Source of the DNA: Eutreptiella sp. 'Long Island Sound 2002'
Lineage: Eukaryota; Euglenozoa; Euglenophyceae; Eutreptiales; Eutreptiaceae
Length of the DNA: 64,000 bases
Direction of reading: 5' to 3'
NCBI GenBank assembly: GCA_964036045.1
Contig: OZ038383.1
Coordinates: 39,496,294 to 39,560,293, forward strand
The notes beneath the pieces are model-generated. The model searched no databases. It was not told where the DNA came from and was given only the letters and a program-made list of their open reading frames with translations. A program made the position numbers and the translations under genes. Shown here piece after piece: positions 10,146 through 22,644 of the stretch; the first letter of the stretch is position 1; the number at the start of each line of letters is the position of its first letter.

Positions 10146-12096
10146 CGCAGAGCCCGCAGGGGAAGTGAAGGCTTTGGGCGTCGGTTTTGTGTGCGCGAAA
10201 GGAATTTTGCAATCCCCCGTGATTGTCTGTGGGCTGCTCCCCTCGCTTGTTGCCTCCAAGACAGGCCGGCAGAATGGATTGGTCCGTTGCGCGCAGTCCG
10301 TCAAGACGGTGCTGCCATTTGAGCTGGTGCTGCTTTTTCCTGTATCCAAAGCGAAGGTCCGCTCTGCATTTGTCAGAGCAGCATCCGCGTCTGAGAGAGA
10401 GTAAGCGGTAGAGTCTGCTGAGGGTGCACTAAGCACCGCAGCACAGGGCCTACCCCAAGGGCACTGCAACGTTTGTCCGCACAGCACACGGGGCCCATTT
10501 CCCAGCACCCCCAAGCCATGCCGCGCGCACTTGCACCAGGCGGTCGGGAGGGTGGCGAAGAGGGTTCATGTCCAGGGCCTGCACAAAGGCACAGGAGTTT
10601 GCGCAGCTGCACCAGAGGGGGCTGGGCTGCGCTGCTATGCACCGATGGCACGTGGCCCACTGAAGTGGTTGTGTCGGCAGACCGCCGCATTGGCCATCTT
10701 TGGTTGTCGGTGTGTGTGCTTCATGGGCCTGCTTCGCTCATCGTGGGGGTGGGGCCCATCACACAGCCCAACAATGTGTGTGTGGGTGCACACGTCTCTG
10801 CATACTGTTGTGTGAGCCGCCCCTTCGGTGCGGAGGGGCTCGCGTGTGTGGCGGCTTCGGCAGCTGCTTTGGCTGCCCGACTTTGTGTTGTTGCGTTGGG
10901 CCGCCTTGGGTCGTGCATCATGTGTTCCACTCGTTGGTGTGTGTCTGCTTGATTGCATCAGCACAGATCACCCAACTGTCCATGTTTTCTTTTAATCTGC
11001 TACTTCTTTGCGGGATGCACCCGGCTTTCGTTGAAACCTTTTTGTTAACAACCACAACCGCCTCTGCCTCCGCTGGTACGTAGTGCATGACTTCTACTTC
11101 GATCGCTTGGTTTGTTCTGCAGGTTGCGAGGAGGAGGCGCTCACAGGTTCCCGCACACACGATGTCAGTGCGCATCTAACCGTAACTCTGTCCATGACTC
11201 TGCCACCTTGTTGAGTGTGGCCCCAGCGCTTTTTCAAACTCTTGATCCAACCCCATCTGCATTCGAAATGGTGCTACCTGGGAAGAGACAAGGGGGATGA
11301 GGGTCGCCCCAGGCTCTCAGCCTCCTCCTGTGTGCCCACTTTGTCTTCAGGCTCCTCTCAGCTCCTCCAGGCTCCTCCAAGCTCGTCTGGGTGCTTCCTG
11401 GCGCCTCCAGGCTGGAGCGAGGAGTCCGGTCAGCCTGCTATGGACTTTGCGCACAGGGTGCAATTTTGCACACAAAATCCCCGGAACTCTGCAAACAAAA
11501 TCCTTAGCTGGCTGACCAGACAGGGGGCTTGTGCACACAAAATCTCTGTACACCAACCGGCCACCAGTGTCGGGGTTCTAACCCACAGTGCCGGTCAAAT
11601 GTACCCCCCCCCCCCTTTGCCATCTCCCACCCCTTGCAACCTTGAGACCGTCACTTCCATGTTTTTCCTAGTTATTATGTATTGCGCTGGTTTGTGTTGC
11701 CCATCTGCCTTACGCATGGCCTTGCTTTGCTTTCCCAAGCACCGGTGTGTGTTCTGTGATATTCTCTCTCCAAAGGCGTTGTGCGGGTATGTTGTGTTGC
11801 TATTTCAGACCCAAGATGTGGAGGACCAATTTTGTGAGTGGCTGCTTCCTATTTGGGAGAAAATTTCGGACAAGAACCAGTACCCTTGCAATTCCCCCCC
11901 CTCCCCCCTTGGGAGACCGTCACTTGGCGGCCGTCTCCCCCCCCCCCCCCGGAGGAGACCGTCGCGCGCTAACCCAAGGGGGATGGGTGGTACTTACTCA
12001 ACAAGAGTAAGTATTTTTGTACTACACTGCTATCATGCCCTGGTGTAGATACATATGCATACATGGCATATGTGCAGCACAGTACCCACATGTGTG
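10146..12096. other. No supported gene; hairpin at 10818-10847
   Basis: This is downstream of the putative exon. A GC-rich hairpin (GAGCCGCCCC loop GGAGGGGCTC) lies near 10818-10847. Near 11350-11420 there are short CAGCTCCTCCAGGCTCC-type subrepeats. Near 11590-11960 two C-runs sit beside repeated AGACCGTC words. The open frames overlap on all strands and I do not call them. Confidence 0.3.
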
Positions 12097-12098
12097 TA

Positions 12099-12618
12099 GG
12101 GTCACAAGTCGGGATTCGGGAGGGGTGCAGGGACACCCTCCCTATTTTGAGGGTGGTGAACGAAAAAACAACATCTTTTAGGAGCGATTTAGATTGTTGC
12201 GGTAGGGTATTGGGCCCATCAAGGGTTAGGAAGGGCTAAAAGCAGGGTGTGACATCACTACCGACAGGATCCTAACAAAAGTACCAGAAGTAGCCACGTC
12301 TTGGGGAACATACAACCACAAAAGTTCAATGCATACACAACATTGCATTTCCCACCAGCAATGGTGAAGGGCAACACACAAAGTAGTCACCTTTCATATT
12401 GTAGGGATGCATATGGGTCCACAAATGGCTATTTTTGGTACTTTTGTCAGACTCTTATCAGGTGTGATGTCAGACCCTATTTTTAGCCCTTCCTACCCCT
12501 TGATGGGCCCCAATATCCGCAACCATCTAAATAGTTGTGAAAACTTTTTTTGGAGTTCCCCACCCTCAAAATCGGGGAGGGGGTTACCACACCCCTCCCC
12601 AATCCCACCCAGTGACCC
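12099..12618. mobile_element. 520 bp foldback MITE with TA target dinucleotides
   Basis: Nearly the whole element is an inverted repeat of about 200 bp per arm around a short centre. Matched blocks in order are GTAGGGTCAC, GGGAGGGGTG, TTTTGAGGGTGG, TTTAGATNGTTGCGG, GGGCCCATCAAGG, AGGAAGGGCTAAAA and AAAAGTACCA. TA lies outside both ends (12097-12098 and 12619-12620), with termini GGGTCAC/GTGACCC. TA duplication and arm structure fit Tc1/mariner-type MITEs, but TA is too short to prove the boundary. There is no coding capacity. Confidence 0.72.
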
Positions 12619-12659
12619 TACGACCTTGGTTGATATTTTGCACCACATGTGCCGGATTC

Positions 12660-12742
12660 ATAGATATAAAGGGATATTTATGTATAGATAGATATATATA
12701 GACATATATAAATAGATAGACAGATATGTGTGTGTGTGTTTG
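12660..12742. repeat. TAGA/TATA/TG microsatellite
   Basis: This is a compound tetranucleotide and dinucleotide tract (TAGATAGATATATA then TGTGTGTG). Confidence 0.85.
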
Positions 12743-12844
12743 TGCGTGTGTATCCTCTAATCTACACCCCTCTGTCCAACTCAAGGTGCGAAGCATGGCT
12801 CTAGCCAGAGGTATATAACCGGGTGCATTCATTTGGCTAGATGG

Positions 12845-13260
12845 TCAAAAGTGGGTCAAAAAGGGCCGAAAAAGGGCCCAATTGGCCATTTGAGCACCCC
12901 AAATGGTCCGCAATCTTTTTTGGAAAAAAAAAATTTGAACCATTTTTGACCCATTTTTGTTCCCAAACTGACCATTTTTAGGGCTTTTTGGGACCTCAGA
13001 CGGGCCAAAAGGGCTAAAATGGACTCGTTTCACGTGATTGTGCACCCCAAAGAGTCTAAAATTAGTTTTTGAACAACGTGCTTTTGACCCTTTTTTGGCC
13101 CCAAAACAGCCCATTTTCAAGGCATTTTCACATTTTCCGAGGGCAAAACCGTGCCACCAGGGGCTCAAAATGGGCTAAAACCCCTTGTTTTGGCATCCCA
13201 TGTGGTCTAAAATCATTTTGAGAAGAGTCATTTTTCTGCTGCATGTGCACCCCGTTGACG
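12845..13260. repeat. Diverged ~150 bp tandem repeat
   Basis: Three anchor copies of GCACCCCAAATGGTC-like sequence lie near 12893, 13042 and 13193, 149-151 bp apart. Each is followed by a T-rich stretch and GACC/GGGC-rich blocks. Divergence is high, so the array is old. It directly precedes the CCCTA array. Confidence 0.6.
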
Positions 13261-13295
13261 CATGTTGGTGCCCACATCCATCCCATACCCTAGAA

Positions 13296-13497
13296 TACCA
13301 TACCATGCCCTACCCTACCCTACCCCACACCACCCTACCCTACCCTACCCTACCCTACCCTACCCTACCCTACCCTACCCTACCCTACCCTACCCTACCC
13401 TACCCTACCCTACCCTACCCTACCCTACCCTACCCTACCCTACCCTACCCTACCCTACCCTACCCTACCCTACCCTACCCTACCCTACTGTACCGTG
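13296..13497 (+). repeat. (CCCTA)n pentanucleotide array
   Basis: About 35 nearly pure CCCTA units follow a degenerate lead-in (CATACC, CATGCC, CCACACC). The array ends TACTGTACCGTG directly against the 5' end of element R1. No R-type 3' end lies upstream, so this array was probably there before R1 inserted. Confidence 0.93.
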
Positions 13498-15589
13498 TAG
13501 CGGAGTCCCCCCCGGCGAATCCGAGGTTCTTCCTCGAAGGGGCCCACGGGCCCAGGGGACGCCACCGGGTATTTTCGGCCAAGCCGGACGGAGCTCCCAC
13601 CGGCGACCCCCCCCCCCGCATGGGAGGGTGCACACAACGACCGCCAGCCCCCCCCCCCCCCTCAGCCCCCCCAAAAAGGGACTCCGGCGCGGAGGGTTGG
13701 GGATATAGTCCCATGCCGCGCGGCCATGAATCGACATGGCCCTACACCGGGCGATACACGCCCTCTGCCCCCCCTCGCTCAAGAGGAGCCCCCGTCGTCC
13801 CCCGGGCAGGGAGCAACCCCCCCCCCCCCCCCTTCAAGGAACGGCCGCCCTCGGGAGCCCTCGCCCAGCCCCCGGGGGCCTCTCGGGGTTCGCCCCCGAG
13901 CCCGCCCGGCCCTTCCACGCCCCCCCCTCACCAGCCGCAGCCCAGGGGCCCGCCCGGTCTCCCCCGCGCCGGCCCACAACCACCAGGGACCCGGGCCCCG
14001 GAGCCCCGGAGCCAAGCCCCGCCCGCCCCCCCGGTATCCATCCGGCGGGGCCCGTCCCGGTCCGGTTCGGCCGCGAGGGGACGGCGTGGCGCTCCCCCCC
14101 GCCTCCACCAGGATTCGCCCCCGTGGATGATGCTCGGCGGGATTCGTCCCCGCCGAGCGGGGTGCGGGCCCCACCGCTGACCGCGGCCCCGCCGACACCT
14201 TGAGCGCCCCGGGCTCCCCGGCCGATTTTGGCCAGCCCCGGCCGCTCCTCCGCCCGGTCGGCCGCACGGTGACGCTCTGCGGCTGAGCTCACCGCACCCC
14301 CGTCCCCCTGGCGCGCGCACCCACCCACCAGCCCACAGCCCCCCCCCCCCCCCAACGTGCACGCCGTGCCCCCACCGCCCCCCCACTCTCCCGCCCCTCC
14401 TCTCTCAGGTAGCGAAGCCCCCGAGGTGGGCTGCCGCAGCCGCCGATGGATGGCCGCCTTGCGAACAAGAGGACCCCCCGCACGTGGTGGGCGTCCAGGC
14501 CTTGCACCCCTTCCCCCAGCCGTGTCATACCTCCCACCCTATGCACCATGTGTCATGGCCGCGAGTGGCCTTTGCCTCCCCTCCCCCACACCGAAACCGC
14601 ACGGGGGGGGCCGAAGGCCCTTGGGTGGGGCCCCCAGAACCCCTGCAGCTGCGCCTCCCGACTGGAGGGTGGTGGGGCCCGCCGGTGCGCGGTACGAGCC
14701 CCCGCCACCCTCCATCCACCTGCCGCGACCCCCTGACCCCCCCCCCTGTCCCCCCCCTGTCCCCCACCCCGGCTGGGGCGGTGCGGCCCGCGCGTGCGGT
14801 ACGAGCCCGCGCCGCCCCTTGTTGCATTATACGGGCAGTGCGGGCCGCCAGGAGAGCGGAGGGGCCCCGCACTGCCCCGAGCGCCCCCCCCCCACGGCAG
14901 CTGGCGCTAAAGGCCAACCGGCGCCTGGCGGGCTGTTGTGCAAGGGGGGCGAGGCGACCGGGCGCTTCGTACCCGCCCCCAACGGGGGTCTGTACCCACG
15001 GCACCGGGCACAGACACCCGTTGGGAGGTAGCCACACCACCACCCACCACAGCACCACGGCCACGGGAGGAAGGGAATAGCCCCGTGCAACGGCCTCCCC
15101 CAGGCCAAGGGAAGGTGCCGACCGCCAGGCTCATCCTGGCTCCCCATTTCCTCTTCATTGTCATTCCCCTTGGCCGTCCCGGCCCACAGTCCCCGCGGCG
15201 GGTAAATTCCTGGGGTAGAACCCTAAGAACTTCGGTGACGGAAACACAGGTCGTGGTTTCGCACCCGGCCGACGTGGGGAGCCTCCGCCCCAACGGGACC
15301 CCAGGGCACCCCGGCCATCCCAGCCGGGGATAACCCGCCGCCAGCGCCCCAGCCCCCATCCCCAGGCTTTCCGGGCTTAGTTCCCCTGCGTCTTCCTCGC
15401 CACATCCTCGTAGTGAAAGGCTAGGTAGCAGGCCACACCCCCACACCACCCCACAGCACGCCCCCCACGCACCCCACGCCGCCCCCGGCCGCCCACCAGG
15501 GGCCCGACTCTGGACCGTTGTCTGCTGAGCAGGGCCCCACACCCCCCGCCGCCCTCACGCCACCCCTTCCTCTACCCTACACGACAGCC

Positions 15590-18500
15590 CCACGCCGCTG
15601 CGCCCCTGCGCAGCCCAGCACTGCTGCGCCCCTGCGTGGCCCCGCGCTGCTGCGCCCCTGCACAGCCCCATACTGCCGCGCCCATGCGCAGCCCCATGCT
15701 GAGCCCCTTCGCATCCCCACGCTGCTGCACCCCTGCGCAGCCCCACGCTGCAGCGCCCCTGCGCGGCCCCGCGCTGCTGCGCCCCAGCACAGACCTCGCT
15801 GCTGCGCCCATGCGCGGCCCCACGCCACTGCGCCCCCGCGCAGCCCACACCGCCGCGCCCCTGCGCAACCCCACGCTGCGCCCCTAGGCAGCCACATACA
15901 ACGCCTTTGCGCAGCCCCACGCTGCTGCGCCCCTGTGCAGCCCCACATTGCGCCCAAGCACAGCCCCACGCTGCTGCGCCCCTGCGCAGCTCCGAGCCGC
16001 GCCCATACGCGGCCCCATGATGCGCCCCTGCGCAGCCTCCCACCACTGCGCCGCCGCTCGCTGCGCCCCTGCGCAGCCCCACGCTGCTGCGCTCCTGCGC
16101 AGCGCCACGATGCGCCCCTCCACGGCCCCACGCTGCCCCCCGGGGTTGCTCCGCGCTGCGCCCCTGCGCAGCCCCACGCTGCTGCGCCCCTGCGCAGCCC
16201 CGCACTGCGCCCCTGTACAGCCACACGCTGCGCCCCAGCGCACCCCCATGCCGCTGCGCCCCTACACAGCCCCCCCACCACTGCGCCGCCCCACACAGCT
16301 GCTCTGCGCAGCCCCACGCTGCGGCACCCCTGCGCAGCTCCGCGCCGCGCCCATACGCGGCCCCAGGATGCGCCCCTGCGCAGCCTCCCACCACTGCGCC
16401 GCCGCTCGCTGCGCCCCCGCGCAGCCCCATGCTGCTGCGCCCCTGCGCAGCCCCACGCTGCTGCGCCCCTGCGCAGCCCCACGCTGCGCCCCTCCACGGC
16501 CCCACACTACCTCCCGGGGCTGCTCCGCGTTGCGCCCCTGCGCGGCCCCACGCTGCTGCGCCCCTACACAGCCCCGCACTGCGCCCCTGTACAGCCACAC
16601 GCTGCGCCCCAGCGCACCCCCATGCCGCTGCACCCCTACACAGCCCCCCCACCACTGCGCCGCCGCTCGCTGCGCCCCTGCGCGGGCCCACGCTACGCCC
16701 CTGCACAGCCCCGCACTGCGCCCCTGTACAACCACACGTTGCGCCCCTGCGCAGCCCCACGCTGCGCCCCTACACAACCCCCCCACCACTGCGCCGCCCC
16801 ACACAGGTGCTCTGCGCAGCCCCACGCTGCCGCACCCCTGCGCAGCGCCACGCTGCGCCCCCGCGCAGCCCCACGCTGCGCCCCCGCGCAGCCCCACGCT
16901 GCGGCGCCCCTGCGCAGCCCCACGCTGCGCCCCTGCACAGCTCCGCACTGCGCCCCTGTACAGCCACACGCTGCGCCCCAGCGCACCCCCAGGCCGCTGC
17001 GCCCCTACACAGCCCCCCCACCACTGCGCAGCCCCACGCTGCGCCCCTACACAGCCCCCCCACCCCTGCGCCGCCGCACAGTGCTGCACCCCTGCGCAGC
17101 CCCACGCTGCTACACCCCTGCGCAGCCCCACGCTGCTGCACCCTTGCGCAGCCCCACGCTGCTGCGCCCCTGCGCAGCCCCACGCTGCTGCACCCCTGCG
17201 CAGCCCCACGCTTCGCCCCTACACAGCCCCCCCACCACTGCCGCCGCCCCACACAGCTGCTCTGCGCAGCCCCACGCTGCTGCACCCCTGCGCAGCCCCA
17301 CACTGCTGCACCCCTGCGCAGCCCCACGCTGCTGCGCCCCTACGCAGCCCCACGCTGCGGCGCCCGTGCGCAGCCCCATGCTGCGGCGCCCCTGCGCAGC
17401 CCCACGCTGCGCCCATGCGCAGCCCCACGCTGCCCCCCTACGAAGCCCCCGCACCACTGCGCCGCCCCACACAGCTGCTCTGCGCAGCCCCGCGCCGCTG
17501 CACCCCTGCGCGGCCCCACGCTGCTGCGCCCCTGCGCAGCCCCACGCTGCTGCAGCCCTGCGCAGCCCCTGTACAGCCACACGCTGCGCCCCAGCGCACC
17601 CCCATGCCGCTGCGCCCCTACACAGCCCCCCACCACTGCGCCGGCCCACACAGCTGCTCTGCGCAGCGCCACGCTGCTGCACCCCTCCACGACCCCATGC
17701 CGCGCCCATGCGCGGCCCCGCGCTGCGCCCCTGCGCAGCCCCATGCTGCTGCGCCCCTGCCCGGCCCCGCGTTGTGCCCCTGCGCAGCCCCACACTGCTG
17801 CGCCCCTGCGCCGCCCCAAGCTGCTGCGCCCCTGCGCGGCACCACGCTGCGCCCCTGCGCAGCCCCACGCTGCTGCGCCCCTGCGCAACCCCACGCTGCG
17901 CCCCTACGCAGCCCCACGCTGCGCCCCTGCGCAGCCCCACGCTGCTGCGCCCTCGCGCGGCCCCGCGCTGCGCCCCTTCACGGCCCCATGCCACGCCCAT
18001 ACGCGATCCCACGCTGCACTCCTACGCGGCCCCACGCTGCGCCCCGGCCCAGCCCCGCGCTGCGCCCCTGCGCAGCCCCACGCTGCGCCCCTGCGCAGCC
18101 CCACACTGCTGCGCCCCTGCGCCGCACCACGCTGCACCCCTACGCGGCTCCACGCTGCGCCCCTGCGCTGCCCCACGCTGCTGCACCCCTCCACGGCCCC
18201 ATGCCGCGCCCATACGCGGCCTCGCGCTGCGCCCCTGCGCCGCCCCACACTGCTGCGCCCCTGCGCCGCACCACGCTGCGCCCCTACGCGGCTCCACGCC
18301 GCGCCCCTGCGCTGCCCCACGCTGCTGCACCCCTCCACGGCCCCATGCCGCGCCCATACGCGGCCCCACGCTGCGCCCCTGCGCAGCCCCACGCTGCTGC
18401 GCTCCTGCGCCGCCCCACACTGCTGCGCCCCTGCGCAGCGCCACGCTGCGCCCCTGCGCAGCGCGGCGCTGCGCCCCTACTCAGCCCCACGCTGCGCCCC

Positions 18501-19148
18501 TGCGCAGCCCCTTGCTGCTGCGCCCCTTCACGGCCCCATGCCGCGCCCCGGCGCAGCCCCACGCTGCTGCGCCCCTGTGCAGCCCCACGCTGCGCCCCTG
18601 CGCAGCCCCACGCTGCTGCGCCCCTGCACGGCCCCTTGCCGCGCCCCCGCGCAGCCCCTTGCTACGCCACTGCGCAGCCCCAAGCTGCGCCCCTACGCAG
18701 CCCCCCGCGGCGCCCCATCCGCGGCCCCACGCTACGCTCCGGCGCAGCCCCGCGCTGCTACGCCCCTGCGCAGCCCCACGCTGCTGCGCCCCTGCGCGGC
18801 CCCGCGCCGCGCCCCTTCACGGCCCCATGCCACGCCCCTTCACGGCCCCATGCCACGCCCATACGCGGCCCCGCGCTGCGCCCCTGTGCAGCCCCAGGCT
18901 GCGCCCCTACGCAGCCCCACACTGCGCCCCTACGCAGCCCCACGCTGCCGCACCCCTCCACGACCCCATGCCGCGCCCATGCGCGGCCCCGCGCTGCGCC
19001 CCTGCTCAGCCCCACGCTGCTGCGCCCCTGCGCCGCACCGCGCTGCGCGCCTGCGCAGCCCCACACTGCTACGCCCCTGCGCGGCCCCACGCAGCTACGC
19101 CCCTGCGCGGCCCCATACCGCGCCCCTGCGCGGCCCCACGTTGCGCCC
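15590..19148 (+). repeat. 23/26 bp GC-rich minisatellite, frame-independent
   Basis: Units are variants of CCCCACGCTG(CTG)CGCCCCTGCGCAG, either 23 or 26 bp. Both lengths are 2 mod 3 and lack stop codons in every phase, so all three + frames read the same rotating peptide (CAPAQPHAA, PLRSPTL, RPCAAPRC) for over 1000 residues. Minus frames are also long and open. The open frames here, up to about 1550 codons from 15518, are therefore a property of the repeat. They should not be taken as three genes. Confidence 0.93.
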
Positions 19149-19720
19149 TTGCCGCGGGACCCGCAGCCCACAGAGGGGCCCTCATCGGGCGCGCCGGCGC
19201 CATTGCACACGCGCCTCCCGTAGCCAGGCCTGCGCGGCGCGCGTGCCCCCGGCGCGCCCGCCGACCCCATGGAGTGGGGCTCTCAGGGCCGCCGCCGACC
19301 ACCGGCCGGTCCGCCTGCGCCGCCCCGCGGCCGCCACGGGCCCCGCACCCGCATGACGCCGCCTCCGCCTCGGCCGCCCGCCGCTACCCACGCGCCCGGC
19401 CCCGGCCTCGGCCCCCAGGCCACGCTTCCAGCTTGCCGCTGGTCCCGCGGCCCGCAGTGGGGCCCGCATCGGGCGCGCCAATGCCCTTGCACACGCGCCC
19501 CCCGCGGCCAGACCAGCGCGGCGCGCGTGCCCCCGGCGCGCCCGCTGACCCCATGGAGTGGGGCTCTCAGGGCCACCGCCGGCCGCCGGCCGGTCCGCCC
19601 ACACCGCCCCGCGACCGCCACGGGCCCCGCACCCACATGGCACCGCCTCCGCCTCGGCCGCCCGCCGCTACCCACGCGCCCGGCCCAGGCCTGGACCCCC
19701 CGGCCGGCCGTGCCGCGCGG
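19149..19720 (+). repeat. ~285 bp direct duplication in the R1 3' region
   Basis: Two adjacent copies share CCCATGGAGTGGGGCTCTCA (first near 19267, second near 19551) and long flanking GC-rich blocks. The same two-copy structure is found in R2 at 32459-33010, so it predates the separation of R1 and R2. Confidence 0.85.
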
Positions 19721-20193
19721 CCTCCCACACACGGGACACAGGGACGGGCACCTGGGGATAGACCATACATAGTCCCCGCCCCCTCCACCCCCTTACTCCA
19801 CCTCCGCACAGGACGTAGCCCCCTCCCCTGTCGCGGGGGAGTGGCGGCTGGAAGCAAGGGGAACCGGGGCCCCGCAGGTCCCCGGACAGGTGGTCCCTTC
19901 ATCCCGCCCCCCATCCCGCCTCCGTTTCGCACAAGTGCGCACGCCCTCCCCCCATGGCGGGGGAGGGAACCAGGGTCGCATGGGCAGGTGGTCCCTCTCA
20001 CAGCGACACGCGCCCCCTCCCCCCCACAGACAGAAGGCGGAACCCCCCCCCCCCCCACGGTCGTCGTCGGCACACGCCCGGCCAGCGTGACGCCGGCCGA
20101 CTGCTCCCTTGCGCCCTGCCCAAGGAGAGCGTGTCTGGCAATTTCTCCCGCCGGCACGTGCTGGGTGCCCTAATAACAACAACAACAACAACC

Positions 20194-20545
20194 TACTGTA
20201 CCGTACTGCACCGTACCATGCCCTACCCTACCCTACCCTACCGTACCCTACTATACCCTACCGTACCCTACTGTCCCCTACCGTACCCTACCGTACCATC
20301 CCATCCCATCCCATCCCATCCCATCCCATCTCATCCCATCCCATCCCATCCCATCCCATCCCATCCCATCCCATCCCATCCCATCCCATCCCATCCCATC
20401 CCATCTCATCCCATCTCATACCATACCATACCATACCATACCATACCATACCATACCATACCATACCATACCATACCATACCATACCATACCATACCATA
20501 CCATACCATACCATACCATACCATACCATACCACGTACCACCATT
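20194..20545 (+). repeat. Compound pentamer array between R1 and R2
   Basis: The order is TACTG/TACCG/TACCC mixed units, then a block of about 23 ATCCC units, then about 28 ATACC units. It ends ACCACCATT against R2. The change of unit along one array suggests local expansion of successive variants. Confidence 0.93.
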
Positions 20546-22644
20546 TAGCGGAGTCCCCCCCGGCGAATCCGAGGTTCTTCCTCGAATGGGCCCACGGGCC
20601 CAGGGGACGCCACCGGGTTTTTTCGACCATGCCGGACGGCGCTCCCACCGGCGACCCCCCCCGCATGGGTGGGTGCACACAATAACCGCCAGCCCCCCCC
20701 CCCCCTCAGCCCCCCCAAAAAAGGGACTCCGGCGCGGAGGGTTGGGGATATAGTCCCATGCCGCGCGGCCATGAATCGACATGGCCCTACACCGGGCGAT
20801 ACACGCCCTCCCCCCCCCCTCGCTCAAGAGGGGCCCCCGTCGTCCCCCGGGCAGGGAGCAACCCCCCCCCCCCCTCAAGGAACGGCCGCCCTCGGGAGCC
20901 CTCGCCCAGCCCCCGGGGGCCTCTCGGGGTTCGCCCCCGAGCCCGCCCGGCCCTTCCACGCCCCCCCCTCACCAGCCGCAGCCCAGGGGCCCGCCCGGTC
21001 TCCCCCGCGCCGGCCCACAACCACCAGGGACCCGGGCCCCGGAGCCCCGATGCCCAGCCCCGCCCGCCCCCCCGGTATCCATCCGGCGGGGCCCGTCCCG
21101 GTCCGGTTCGGCCGCGAGGGGACGGCGTGGCGCTCCCCCCCGCCTCCACCAGGATTCGCCCCCGTGGATGATGCTCGGCGGGATTCGTCCCCGCCGAGCG
21201 GGGTGCGGGCCCCACCGCTGACCGCGGCCCCGCCGACACCTTGAGCGCCCCGGGCTCCCCGGCCGACTTTGGCCATCCCCGGCCGCTCCTCCGCTAGGTC
21301 GGCCGCACGGTGACGCTCTGCGGCTGAGCTCACCGCACCCCCGTCCCCCTCGCGCGCGCACCCACCCACCAGCCCGCAGCCCCCCCCCCCCCCAACGTGC
21401 GCGCCGTGCCCCCACCGCCCCCCCACTCTCCCGCCCCTCCTCTCTCAGGTAGCGAAGCCCCCGAGGTGGGCTGCCGCAGCCGCCGACAGCCAGCCGCCTT
21501 GCGAACAAGAGGACCCCCCGCACGCGGTGGGGGTCCAGGCCTTGCACCCCTTCCCCCTGCCACACGCATCATGGCGTTGCATGTGTCATACCTCCCTCCC
21601 TATGCACCATGTGTCATGGCCGCGAGTGGCCTTTGCCTCCCCTCCCCCACACCGAAACCGCACGGGGGGGGGCCGAAGGCCCCTGGTTGGGGCCCCCAGA
21701 ACCCCTGCAGCCGCGCCTCCCGACTGGAGGGTGGTGGGGCCCGCCGGTGCGCGGTACGAGCCCCCGCCACCCTCCATCCACCTGCCGCGACCCCCTGACC
21801 CCCCCCCCTGTCCCCCCCCTGTCCCCCACCCCGGCTGGGGCGGCGCGGCCCGCGCGTGCGGTTCGAGCCCGCGCCGCCCCTTGTTGCATTATACGGGCAG
21901 TGCGGGCCGCCAGGAGAGCGGAGGGGCCCCGCACTGCCCCGAGCCCCCCCCCCCACAGCAGCTGGCGCTAAAGGCCAACCGGCGCCTGGCGGGCTGTTGT
22001 GCAAGGGGGGCGAGGCGACCGGGCGCTTCGTACCCGCCCCCAACGGAGGTCTGTACCCACGGCACCGGGCACAGACACCCGTTGGGAGGTAGCCACACCA
22101 CCACCCACCACAGCACCACGGCCACGGGAGGAAGGGAATAGCCCCGGGCAACGGCCTCCCCCAGGCCAAGGGAAGGTGCCGACCGCCAGGCTCATCCTGG
22201 CTCCCCATTTCCTCTTCATTGTCATCCCCCTTGGCCGTCCCGGCCCACAGTCCCCGCGGCGGGTAAGTTCCTGGGGTAGAACCCTAAGAACTTCGGTGAC
22301 GGAAACACAGGTCGTGGTTTCGCACCCGGCCGACGTGGGGAGCCTCCGCCCCAACGGGACCCCAGGGCACCCCGGCCATCCCAGCCGGGGATAACCCGCC
22401 GCCAGCGCCCCAGCCCCCATCCCCAGGCTTTCCGGGCTTAGTTCCCCTGCGTCTTCCTCGCCACATCCTCGTAGTGAAAGGCTAGGTAGCAGGCCACACC
22501 CCCACACCACCCCACAGCACGCCCCCCACGCACCCCACGCCGCCCCCGGCCGCCCACCAGGGGCCCGACTCTGGTCCGTTGTCTGTCGAGCAGGGCCCCA
22601 CACCCCCAGCCGCCCTCACGCCACCCCTTCCTCTACCCTACACG

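Larger units (their letters stand above)
13498..20193 (+). mobile_element. R1: non-autonomous member of the R retroelement family
   Basis: R1 starts TAGCGGAGTCCCCC, as do R2, R3 and R4, and ends ...GTGCCCTAATAACAACAAC, as do R2 and R3. Its layout is a conserved 5' block (13498-15585, about 2.1 kb, rich in C-runs), a GC-rich minisatellite (15590-19148), a two-copy ~285 bp repeat, and a 3' tail. The last 135 bp match the 3' end of coding element R3. It has no reverse transcriptase or endonuclease motif in any frame. I infer a non-autonomous derivative that kept both termini and could be copied in trans by an R3-type enzyme. One 5' block position (21855 in R2, 44393 in R4) has a tRNA T-arm-like stem with a TTCGAGC loop, degraded to TACGAGC in R1. 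Confidence 0.7.

Noticed and set aside
12845-13168. 107-codon minus-strand ORF
   Set aside because: It lies in a diverged ~150 bp tandem repeat and has low-complexity composition.
13296-13497. Chromosome telomere
   Set aside because: The array is internal, short and followed by another element. Neighbouring arrays use other pentamers (ATCCC, ATACC). It may be telomere-derived, but that is not shown.
15518-20173. A single 1551-codon + strand ORF and similarly giant overlapping ORFs as real proteins
   Set aside because: The 23/26 bp repeat has no stop in any phase, so huge frames arise on both strands. Nothing outside the repeat supports a particular frame.
13498-22644. Long terminal repeats of an LTR retrotransposon (R1 and R2 5' blocks as LTR pair)
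   Set aside because: The block also opens R3 and R4, no gag/pol lies between the copies, and the linked RT has an APE-type endonuclease and no LTR-type protease or integrase.
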